Shown here one piece after another: positions 1 to 6,732 of a stretch of DNA of 14,007 bases. The stretch comes from JBCCOW01 sp038749105 (GTDB lineage: Bacteria > Planctomycetota > Phycisphaerae > Phycisphaerales > Phycisphaeraceae). The notes under the pieces are model-generated. The model was not told where the DNA came from. It was given only the letters and a program-made list of their open reading frames with translations, and ran no database searches. The position numbers were made by a program, and so were the translations under genes. The stretch is taken from assembly GCA_038749105.1 (NCBI GenBank), contig JBCDIM010000081.1, positions 1 through 14,007 of the forward strand, written 5' to 3'. Numbering within the stretch: position 1 is the stretch's first letter; every line of letters begins with the position of its first letter.

Positions 1-1
1 G

Positions 2-334
2 GCCGCAGGCGTCTTCTTGCTTGCTAAGTGGGTGCCATGGTCCACGCTCGCGGGCCAAGGTTGGTGGCCAGCATCGCTGATCAGCCTGTTCAGCGTCACA
101 AGCTTTACCGTCTATCTATCACACCCCATGGTGATGGAGACTTTAGAGGGGCGGATGCTCGGGTGGGGCTTCGACGCGGCTACATTCCATCCGGCCTTCG
201 CCATCCCGGCAGAGACCGCGTTGGTGTTTTTTATCTGCGTTACGCTCGGTATACTTATAGTATCGCTTCGGCGTTTTGCAGTTCACGTGTGTCGCTTCGC
301 TATGATGAAGCGACCAAAGACCGCTGTGCTCTAA
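2..334 (+). CDS. Acyltransferase-3-like membrane protein, C-terminal fragment
   Basis: The reading frame is open from the left edge and ends with TAA at 332-334, so only the last 110 residues or so are present. Two hydrophobic segments are visible. The first contains SFTVYLSHPMVM, which resembles the last conserved Tyr-Leu-x-His-Pro stretch of acyltransferase family 3 (the OpgC/NodX/OafA type). The second, around EEALVFF-like ALVFFICVTLGILIVSL, would be the last membrane helix, followed by a basic cytoplasmic tail (RRF, KRPK). Family members are multi-spanning membrane enzymes that O-acylate extracellular or envelope sugars. Codon use is less C-rich than in the genes after position 4200. It has no visible link to the carbohydrate locus, from which the transposase relics separate it. 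Another polytopic membrane protein cannot be excluded because the N-terminal part is missing. Confidence 0.55.
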   Translation, partial: AAGVFLLAKWVPWSTLAGQGWWPASLISLFSVTSFTVYLSHPMVMETLEGRMLGWGFDAATFHPAFAIPAETALVFFICVTLGILIVSLRRFAVHVCRFAMMKRPKTAVL

Positions 335-376
335 GGGGCGACAGCAGCTCTATTGCGACCGCGGCCTGAATCTATC

Positions 377-478
377 AAGCAAGCCACCCAGCTCCGAACG
401 ACAGCCAATCTAACCAAGAGACCCATCCTCTTGGGCGAGCTTGAATTCAGGCGTATTTGGCTGGCTTAAGACTTGGTT
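377..478 (-). pseudogene. Relic of a DDE transposase C-terminus
   Basis: Read on the minus strand from 478, this stretch gives 34 codons beginning NQVLSQ and ending IGCRSELGGLL. It aligns without gaps to the C-terminal part of the transposase at 664-1758 (NRVLSQ ... IGCRFELGGLL), with 22 of 34 residues identical. A TAG stop at 410-412 interrupts the frame. After LGGLL the sequence diverges, and a stop follows near 355. Nothing of the catalytic core remains on the other side of 478. The divergence shows this is an older fragment of a related element and not a recent duplication of its neighbour. It has no coding function now. Confidence 0.75.
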
Positions 479-663
479 CGGCCTATTCCACAATGTAAGT
501 ATGTGATGTTCCCGTTGCGAGGCCGCTTGTTTTCATCCAGATCATACCCGCCAAACACTAATTTGGAGCAGTAGAATTGGATCTGGCATAGCCACAGCGC
601 ACTACAGCTCTTGTTTGCTTGATCTCTGACATGTGAAAAACGACTTGGCGTGTCTGTGGCCGA

Positions 664-1758
664 TCAAGCAGCTTGGCGGTAGTAGCTCTTGAGCAAACCA
701 CCCAGCTCGAACCTACAGCCGATCGAACTAATAGGCCAGCCCTCTTGGGCGAACTTGAACCCGGGCGTGCTTGCCTGGCTCAAGACTCGGTTACCCAAGC
801 CTTGATGTGGCCGGCATTGGTTGTAGTAGTTAGCGAAGGTCTGCACCAGGTGGTCGACATGCCCCAAACTGAAGCACGCGAAATGGTCCAGACACTCACG
901 CCGAACCGTTGCGATCCACGACTCGGCATACGCATTGGTGTTCGGCGCCATTATTGGTGACTTCACCACTCGGATGCCAGCCGCATGTAGCAGTTGATCG
1001 AACGCAGCCGTGAACTTGGTGTCTCGATCGTGGATCAGGTGAGTGGCTTTGAGCCCCTGCTCGTCTAACCACATCAGCAGGTTCCTCACCTGCTGCAGCA
1101 CCCACTCCCCATTCGGGTGGCATGTCGCCGGTGACACCCACACACGTTGGCTTCCGACGTGCATAAACATCAGCGCATAAGCCTGCAGCTTGCCCCGAAT
1201 CTTCCACACGTTCTTGCAGAAGAAGTCGCACGCCACCAGCGTGTTCAGATGCAGCTTCACGAATACATCCCATGGTTGAAAGTCTGGTCTACCCAACCGA
1301 TTCGGCCACGGCCTCGGATTCTGGCCTTCCGCCTGCAAGATCTGCCGCACACTGGTCTTACTCACCACACACCGCAACTCGATCAACTCACGCACAATCC
1401 GCAGATAACCCCAACCCGGATTCTCTTTCGCCAGCCTTACGATCAGCTCTCGCAACGCCCTGCCAATCGCCCTGGGTCGACCTACCCGTCTAGACTTCCG
1501 CCATTCTCGCAATTCCTTCACCCACCGCGATATGTCCGGAATTGCACCACGGTCACCAGGTCATCCACTTGGTGCTGTAACCTCGCCCCAATCCCCAGCA
1601 GCCGCAATCACTCTTCAGGCGACAACATCAGCCGCCGCTGCTCCAATCGAGTCCGTAGAATTTAATTTTTCCACACGGAGGAAACGGATCTCGGCATCCC
1701 GCCGTTCACTGAACCACCTCAGCAGGAGCCCAATTATTACAGTTACAAGTCGATTCAA
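664..1758 (-). pseudogene. DDE (rve-type) transposase, disrupted N-terminus
   Basis: The longest open part runs from a GTG at 1519-1521 to a TGA at 664-666 (285 residues) and carries a complete-looking integrase core. Counted from that GTG, the catalytic triad is D99 (VACDFF), D165 (HDRDTKF) and E200 (NAYAESW), with 34 residues between the last two. The end is GGLLKSYYRQAA, typical of planctomycete transposases of this class. The true gene starts further upstream. In another frame 1661-1527 reads ILRTRLEQRRLMLSPEE, a TGA stop at 1608-1610, then LRLLGIGARL and DDLVTVVQFRTYR. A third stretch upstream reads LNRLVTVIIGLLLRWF from a TTG at 1756-1758, then AEIRFLRVEK. So one frameshift lies near 1657-1665, a stop at 1608-1610, and a second frameshift near 1521-1529. 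The gene is inactivated unless the truncated ORF is used. Clear terminal inverted repeats were not found, so the element ends are unknown. Confidence 0.85.
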
Positions 1759-1777
1759 CTCTGGCCTCCAACACACC

Positions 1778-1844
1778 TAAGTACAGTCTTGGCAAAGCAC
1801 CCACAATTGAGCACGCCTCTAGATAGACCCACAAACTGTACTTA
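1778..1844. repeat. 10-bp inverted repeat near the element's upstream side
   Basis: TAAGTACAGT at 1778-1787 and ACTGTACTTA at 1835-1844 are perfect inverse complements separated by 47 bases. They lie just upstream of the decayed transposase start. They could be part of an insertion-sequence end, a leftover of another insertion, or chance in an AT-richer gap. The rest of 1759-1977 shows no credible gene and no clear terminator. Confidence 0.4.
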
Positions 1845-1977
1845 AATCGGACAGGCCCTCGACTTTAAGAATTGAGTGCAGAGTCCCGGAGAAAAAGTTC
1901 GAACCGTGTCCTGAACACTCCGGCCGCGTCACACATGCTCACACCCAATAAGACGACAGGAAACCCTCAAACACGTT

Positions 1978-3639
1978 TTATTCGCCCCACCGTATCGCCA
2001 AAGTCTGATCGACCGGGGTTAGCATCGGGATCTGGACCAGGAAGGCGTCGCCCGGGTAGCTTTGCTCCAGCATCGCTGCCAGCGTGTGGGGCTTTCCGCC
2101 AGGGCCGAGGGTCAGCCGATCGCCTCCGGTTTCGACCGTGGCATGACCCGCTGTCAACAGCCGACGTTCCCCGGCTGTAGCCGATTGCTCCTGGTCATCC
2201 ACGACACAACGCCCGCCGGGCTCGAACCAGAACTCGGCCACGAACGCGATCCGCTCGTAACCCCCGATCGTCCGAATGCGCAGGTCCAGGCCTTGCTCCA
2301 CCCGATCGATCGCCACCTCGATAAAGAGCTCGGGCAGGAGATGATGCTCGCGCTCGGTCTGTGCGATGCGGTAGTACTGCTCCGGGTGATCGAACACGAC
2401 GGGCCGACCAAGCGGCAGGTCCCAGCCCGGCTTCCGATGGGCCTTGGCTTCGTAGCGGAGCTTCACGCCACTCGGGGTCTTCTCCAGGGTCTCGGGCACA
2501 AACACGCTGCGGTGGAAGTAGCTGCCGCGTAGGCCCATCTTACGGATCGCCGCTTGCCCGTGCCGCACGGTCAGGAATCCGGCGGTCTCGCTCAGCGCCG
2601 CGAACGACGTGCGGCGGTCGCGTACCCGCCAGACCGCGGTCTCGGGCATGAACCGCTCGAGCGTGGCGGGCAGCGGCGTACGCGCCACCTGGTCTCCCGA
2701 GTTGCTGGGGTTCAGCGCGAACCACGATGCGGGCCAGAAGACCGATGCCTCGGTGTCGGCGTCGAAGATCAGGTCCGCCGCCGCCGCGTAGTCGCCCCGG
2801 TTGTCCCGCACCGCCATGTCGTAGAGCGAATCGATCATCTGGCTCGGCGTCATCGACAAGCCGTGGTCCTGCCGGCGTGACACCGCGGTGAGGATCGAGC
2901 CGTCCGCGTCGAGCATCCCCAGGCAGTAATCCAGGTTGGCCCGCACGTGGTCGAGCAGCGCCGGGCGGTCGAGGTGGTCGGCCATGATCCGAAGCGCCCG
3001 GTTGCAGACCGTGTCATAGATCCCTGCGCTCCGCTCGCTATACACCCCCTCGCTGTTGATGTCGATCCCTTCCGCGAGGATCGACTCGACGTACGGCAGC
3101 GCGTCCAGATCGGGCAGCAGCGTCATCGCCCACGCCAAGGCCGAGCACACGACCCAGCGGTGGTTCGGCGTCCGGAAGCCCCGGCCCACTACGCCCGTTG
3201 CCGCCGAGCGGACAAACCCTTCGAGCGCCACCCCGAGCCGTTCGCCAGCGGCATCGCCCGCCTCCGCACGCCGCTGCGCCAGGGCCAGCACCGGGCATGC
3301 CGCCTGCACCATGAAGGCGGTATCCGGCGGCGAGTCGTAATCCACCTTGGGCAGATCGATCAGGCCCGTGGGCCTCTGCAGCCGACGCAGCGCCAGGACC
3401 GCGGCCTCCGCACGATCCAGCGTGTCGGACGATTCCCGGTGCGCCGGCGTATCCATCAGCACGACGAGGCAGAGCGCCAGAGCCGCCGCGCCGCCCGCGG
3501 TGTGGTCGGCCGTGGGCATACCCGTTTCGGGCAGGACAAACGCCCCGTGGTCCGGGTCCGAGGGGTCCACGATCTGGTGCTCCAGAGCACGCTCGACCTT
3601 TTGGTCGAGCCGGTGGATGACGACGGGCAGGCTGAACAT
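1978..3639 (-). CDS. Heparinase/alginate-lyase-like toroid and beta-sandwich protein
   Basis: This 553-residue protein has the layout of polysaccharide lyases of the heparinase II/III and alginate-lyase fold. An alpha-helical toroid fills about residues 1-320 and an all-beta domain about 330-553. Motifs seen include RGFRTPNHRWV (153-163, with N159-H160) and GVYSERSAGIYDTVCNRAL (198-216, with Y200 and Y208), which resemble the Asn/His and Tyr active-site stretches of these lyases. R255, R256 and H259 in SRRQDHG may also matter. Such enzymes cleave uronic-acid-containing glycans by beta-elimination. Activity here is inferred, and the protein may belong to an undescribed family. No signal peptide is visible, so it probably acts on oligosaccharides in the cytoplasm. 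The ATG at 3637-3639 is preceded by GGAG (3644-3647 on the plus strand as CTCC), which supports this start. It is divergent from the regulator and shares its promoter region. Confidence 0.6.
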   Translation of the reverse strand: MFSLPVVIHRLDQKVERALEHQIVDPSDPDHGAFVLPETGMPTADHTAGGAAALALCLVVLMDTPAHRESSDTLDRAEAAVLALRRLQRPTGLIDLPKVDYDSPPDTAFMVQAACPVLALAQRRAEAGDAAGERLGVALEGFVRSAATGVVGRGFRTPNHRWVVCSALAWAMTLLPDLDALPYVESILAEGIDINSEGVYSERSAGIYDTVCNRALRIMADHLDRPALLDHVRANLDYCLGMLDADGSILTAVSRRQDHGLSMTPSQMIDSLYDMAVRDNRGDYAAAADLIFDADTEASVFWPASWFALNPSNSGDQVARTPLPATLERFMPETAVWRVRDRRTSFAALSETAGFLTVRHGQAAIRKMGLRGSYFHRSVFVPETLEKTPSGVKLRYEAKAHRKPGWDLPLGRPVVFDHPEQYYRIAQTEREHHLLPELFIEVAIDRVEQGLDLRIRTIGGYERIAFVAEFWFEPGGRCVVDDQEQSATAGERRLLTAGHATVETGGDRLTLGPGGKPHTLAAMLEQSYPGDAFLVQIPMLTPVDQTLAIRWGE

Positions 3640-3719
3640 AGGAACTCCAGAGATCAGACACGATTCGAGTCTTCGAACGACAACTGTACGCTATTTTTCG
3701 AATTTACGGGCAGTAATTT

Positions 3720-3772
3720 GCATACAGAATGATTTTTGTTTGACTTGAATACAAATTCGCATACAGTATGCG
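3720..3772. promoter_or_regulatory. Operator cluster in the divergent promoter region
   Basis: Three related sequences occur between the divergent genes: GCATACAGAATG at 3720-3731, GAATACAAATTC at 3747-3758, and CGCATACAGTATGCG at 3758-3772. The third is a perfect 7+1+7 palindrome, and the first two are imperfect versions sharing the ATACA core. Their centres are at 3726, 3753 and 3765. Palindromic operators are expected for dimeric GntR-helix regulators such as AraR. The most likely ligand is the regulator encoded just downstream, giving autoregulation and control of the divergent lyase-like gene (inference). Confidence 0.7.
3740..3767 (+). promoter_or_regulatory. Candidate sigma-70-type promoter for the regulator and downstream row
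   Basis: TTGACT at 3740-3745 and TACAGT at 3762-3767 are separated by 16 bases and could be -35 and -10 boxes. The perfect palindrome at 3758-3772 covers the -10 box, so repressor binding there would block polymerase. The regulator's ATG is 27 bases past the -10 box. No transcript data support this; it is a match by eye. Confidence 0.45.
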
Positions 3773-3793
3773 GGCTATCTCGTTGGAGTTGTC

Positions 3794-4996
3794 ATGTCTG
3801 TGATCACCACCACCCGCAGTAATCCCGCCACCCGTGGTCAAGGCCGGGTACTGGAGGCCGTGCGCAGCTGGATCGACCGGGGCGATTTCACCGCGGGTGA
3901 TCCGCTGCCCACGATGCGGGACGTCGCCGAGAGTTTGGAGGTCGACAAGGGCACGGTCTGCCGCGCGATGGCGGTCCTACAGGACGACGGCGTGGTTAAG
4001 CGTGCCGGACGGAGGCTGCACGTGGCACAACAACCCGACGCGGCGGCCGCGCGTGGCCTGCTCAGTGACACGCTGCTCGTGATCACCTCCGTCGAGCGTG
4101 CCGCAGACGAGCGCCGTGCCACCAGCTGGGTCGCTCGGGTCATCGAAGGCCTGCTCACCGCCGCACAAAACAGCCGACGCCACGCCATGCTCATCCACCC
4201 GCAGTCCACCGGGGACCGCGACCTTGTCCGACTCATCGACGGTCGCCCCCTCGGTTGCGTCGTCATCGCAACCGGCGTCGAACGCGAGAAGGAAAACGCC
4301 ATCCTCCAGCAGCTCGACGCCGCCGGTGTACCCACCGTCCTCTTCGGCGAAGAGCACACCCGTGACGGCTACGACATGGTTACCGGCGACCACACCCGGG
4401 GCTGCGCCGAACTCACCCGCTGGCTCGCGCAGCACGGCCGCCGCCGCATCCTCCGCTACTGGCCCTACCGCATCACCCGCACCCACCGCCCCGATTGGCT
4501 CGCCCACCGCGACCAGGGCTTCGAGCAGGCCGCCCAAGAGCTCGGCCTCGACATCACCCCGCCCCTCGAATACCCCCGCCCCGAAATGGAAGGCCTCTCC
4601 GACAAAGACGCCTTCCATGCCCGCGTCCGACACGCCGCCGGCTACCTCGCCGAACACCTCCTCGGGCCCGACCCCATCGACGCCATCCTCACCCCCAGCG
4701 ACCAGTACGCCTACGAAGTCGCCGCCGCCTGCCGACTGCTCGGCAAAACCCCCAACCACGACGTCCTCATCGCCGGCTATGACGGCGATTGGAAGCACTG
4801 CCAGGAACAAGCCTGGGAGCTCGCCGGCCCCACCGTCACCATCCGCCAGGACAACGAACGGCTCGGCTCCACCATGGTCGATGTGCTCCTCCAGCGCGTC
4901 GGTCAACCCGACCACGACCCGATCTTCACCGCTATCCCGCCGCGTCTCGTCGAAGCCACGGCCACCGATTCAAACCAAGCCGCGCCCATCGACTGA
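3794..4996 (+). CDS. AraR-type transcriptional regulator (GntR helix plus LacI-like sensor)
   Basis: This 400-residue protein joins two domains. Residues about 15-78 form a GntR-family winged helix: DFTAGDPLPTMRDVAESLEV and DKGTVCRAMAVLQDDGVVKR show the typical Gly-Asp-x-Leu-Pro, Met-Arg and Thr-Val-x-x-Ala positions. Residues about 91-390 resemble the periplasmic-binding-protein-like sensor of LacI repressors, with LLVITSV, GCVVIATGVE, VPTVLFGEE, IDAILTPSDQYAYEVAAACR and DVLIAGYDGDW. The best-known protein of this build is B. subtilis AraR, a sugar-responsive repressor. The ligand here is unknown but is probably a sugar released by the neighbouring enzymes. GGAG at 3785-3788 precedes the ATG at a suitable distance. 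Base use changes inside the gene: the helix region is G-rich, while the sensor region is strongly C-rich on the coding strand. It is first in a row of same-strand genes and divergent from the lyase-like gene. Confidence 0.88.
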   Translation: MSVITTTRSNPATRGQGRVLEAVRSWIDRGDFTAGDPLPTMRDVAESLEVDKGTVCRAMAVLQDDGVVKRAGRRLHVAQQPDAAAARGLLSDTLLVITSVERAADERRATSWVARVIEGLLTAAQNSRRHAMLIHPQSTGDRDLVRLIDGRPLGCVVIATGVEREKENAILQQLDAAGVPTVLFGEEHTRDGYDMVTGDHTRGCAELTRWLAQHGRRRILRYWPYRITRTHRPDWLAHRDQGFEQAAQELGLDITPPLEYPRPEMEGLSDKDAFHARVRHAAGYLAEHLLGPDPIDAILTPSDQYAYEVAAACRLLGKTPNHDVLIAGYDGDWKHCQEQAWELAGPTVTIRQDNERLGSTMVDVLLQRVGQPDHDPIFTAIPPRLVEATATDSNQAAPID

Positions 4997-5050
4997 GGCG
5001 CCGCCCAAGGCCCACACACTTCGCTTCTTTAACATCTCTCGGAGGAACCC

Positions 5051-5932
5051 ATGAAACCCATCACTAGCCTGCCCTCGCTCGTGGTCATCACCCTGATCGC
5101 ATCGCCCGCCCTCGCCGCGGTCGTCCCCTTCACCGAAGACTTCGATGACAACACCGAAACCTTCACCGAAATGACGACGACCAATACATTCGGCAGCTCG
5201 ACCCTCACCTCGAGTTCATCGATGTTCTCCATCGAGGCTGACACATCCGGATTCGACTACCAATACGCCGGCAGTCTGACCGCGACCGGCGGCAACAACG
5301 ACGCCACGGCGCTCGTAGGCTCCGCCGCGCTTGAGTTCACCAACATCGGCTCCGGCGGTGTTGTCATCACCAGCGACTTCAACTTCGACGGCCGTACGGT
5401 CAGCACCCTCGGCACACGCTCCGCCACCGCGGCAGGCCTAGTCGCCTATGGCTCGAGCGGCGACTTCGGTACCGATTCGCACTACCGGCTGACCTACGTG
5501 ATTGAAGACCCCAGCCGCAACGGCGTCGCAGGCGTCACGGGCATCGAAAACGGCATCGGCAACGGCGTCCTCCTCCTCGAAGAGATCGGCGGCGATGGTC
5601 AGATCGACGCCGTCTCCGCCAGCTCGCTCGCCGTCAGCACCTCCGCCGACTACAGCTTCGCGTTCTCCATTGCGATCGTCGGCGGCGTCGCCGAGATCAC
5701 CGCCAGCATCACGGACGGCGTCGATACCATCAATGTCAGCGGCACCGACACCACGCCCCTGACCGGCGACTTCTTCGGCTACCGCACCGAGATCGCCGGT
5801 TCAGGCAACACCGTCACCGCCGACCTCGACTTCGACAACTACGCCATCAACGTCATCCCCGAGCCCGCGTCGCTCACCCTGCTGGCCGCCGCCGGCCTCT
5901 GCATCACCCTGCACCGCCGGCCCCGCGACTGA
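5051..5932 (+). CDS. PEP-CTERM surface protein of unknown function
   Basis: This is a 293-residue exported protein. An N-terminal signal peptide (MKPITSLPSLVVITLIASPALA) has a likely cleavage after A22. The body (about 23-265) is rich in Thr, Ser, Gly and Asp with alternating beta-strand patterns, consistent with a beta-sandwich. FTEDFDDNTETF near its start is common in LamG-like or sugar-binding folds of PEP-CTERM proteins. The C-terminus carries VIPEPASLTLLAAAG (P270-E271-P272), a hydrophobic helix and a basic tail HRRPRD. This is the PEP-CTERM sorting signal processed by an exosortase, usually in bacteria making exopolysaccharide. GGAGGA at 5041-5046 is a strong ribosome-binding site. It starts 54 bases after the regulator stop. 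A role in binding or displaying the target glycan is inference only; no catalytic motif was seen. Confidence 0.85.
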   Translation: MKPITSLPSLVVITLIASPALAAVVPFTEDFDDNTETFTEMTTTNTFGSSTLTSSSSMFSIEADTSGFDYQYAGSLTATGGNNDATALVGSAALEFTNIGSGGVVITSDFNFDGRTVSTLGTRSATAAGLVAYGSSGDFGTDSHYRLTYVIEDPSRNGVAGVTGIENGIGNGVLLLEEIGGDGQIDAVSASSLAVSTSADYSFAFSIAIVGGVAEITASITDGVDTINVSGTDTTPLTGDFFGYRTEIAGSGNTVTADLDFDNYAINVIPEPASLTLLAAAGLCITLHRRPRD

Positions 5933-5988
5933 CCGCGCTCAGACCTCAAGCTTCACCTCAGCACTCCCGCCTCTTAGGGAAACCGGTT

Positions 5989-6720
5989 ATGCAGCGAAAA
6001 GGCTTCACCCTGATCGAACTCCTGGTCGTGATCAGCATCATCGCGCTGCTCATCAGCATCCTGCTCCCCACGCTCCAGAGCGCTCGCGAAACCGCCCAGG
6101 CCAGCGTCTGTCTCCAGCAGGTCCGGCAGAGCGGCGCCGGGCTCCTCAACTACGCGCAGGACTACGACGGCATCTCGCCGCGGACCAGCTGGGCCGAGCG
6201 CCTGCTCGACGATGCCTACCTCGCAGACGGCAACGCCACGGTCTGCCCGACCTGGACGCCCTTCACCTACGAAACCAACGGCGCAGGCTATGGCGTTCGA
6301 TCGGCAGCATTCAGCAATCCGACCGGAGGCGAACAGGTCAACCTCGTGCCCGGCCGCGAAGACATCCTGGAGTTCATGGCGAACTTCGCAGACAGCCCCC
6401 TGCCGCGTGACAGCTTCTGGGTCCAGGAACTCTGGGTCATGCAGGAGCTCTTCACCGCCTCCGCATTCCCCATGCTCGGTGACAGCGCCCGCTTTAACGC
6501 GGTGGACGACATCGGCCCGCAGGTCCGCCGGCTGCAGACAGGCGTCGGCGGTGCGGGCCTCCGACGCGAGCTCGTCCACGCGCGACACCAAGGCCGAGCC
6601 AACGTCTGGTTCCTCGACGGCCACGCCGAGTCACTCGACCTCATCGAGCTCGACGAGGCCAACGTCCATCAAGCCATCCTCGATGGCATGCGCTACAACA
6701 ACACCATCGCCGCCCCCTAA
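5989..6720 (+). CDS. Type II secretion/prepilin-like protein with H-X9-DG motif
   Basis: This 243-residue protein starts with a type IV prepilin-like leader, MQRKGFTLIELLVVISII. Cleavage is expected between G5 and F6, the conserved glutamate is at mature position 5 (E10), and a long hydrophobic helix extends to about residue 30. Near the C-terminus H200 and D210-G211 form the H-X9-DG motif (HQGRANVWFLDG) seen in many planctomycete pseudopilin-like proteins, related to the DUF1559 group. Such proteins are made in large numbers in planctomycetes, and their role is largely unknown; some may form pseudopili or surface fibres. The body has AYLADGNATVCPTW, a stretch often seen in this family around a Cys-Pro. 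AGGGA (5976-5980) precedes the ATG. It lies 56 bases after the PEP-CTERM gene and 12 bases before the large hydrolase, so it is probably co-transcribed with them. Confidence 0.85.
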   Translation: MQRKGFTLIELLVVISIIALLISILLPTLQSARETAQASVCLQQVRQSGAGLLNYAQDYDGISPRTSWAERLLDDAYLADGNATVCPTWTPFTYETNGAGYGVRSAAFSNPTGGEQVNLVPGREDILEFMANFADSPLPRDSFWVQELWVMQELFTASAFPMLGDSARFNAVDDIGPQVRRLQTGVGGAGLRRELVHARHQGRANVWFLDGHAESLDLIELDEANVHQAILDGMRYNNTIAAP

Positions 6721-6732
6721 TCCGGAAACCTC

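Noticed and set aside
640..1880. Terminal inverted repeats of the insertion element
   Set aside because: The best pairing by eye (around 650-665 against 1849-1863) needs gaps and matches only partly, so element ends could not be set.
2947..3732. A 261-codon plus-strand frame antisense to the lyase-like gene
   Set aside because: It is Arg/His/Gln-rich with no family resemblance and runs through the operator region. The minus-strand frame has ordered motifs and a ribosome-binding site.
4098..5054. A 318-codon plus-strand frame overlapping the regulator
   Set aside because: The product is dominated by Ser, Pro, Thr and Ala, a frame-shift shadow of C-rich codons; the regulator frame carries clear domain motifs.
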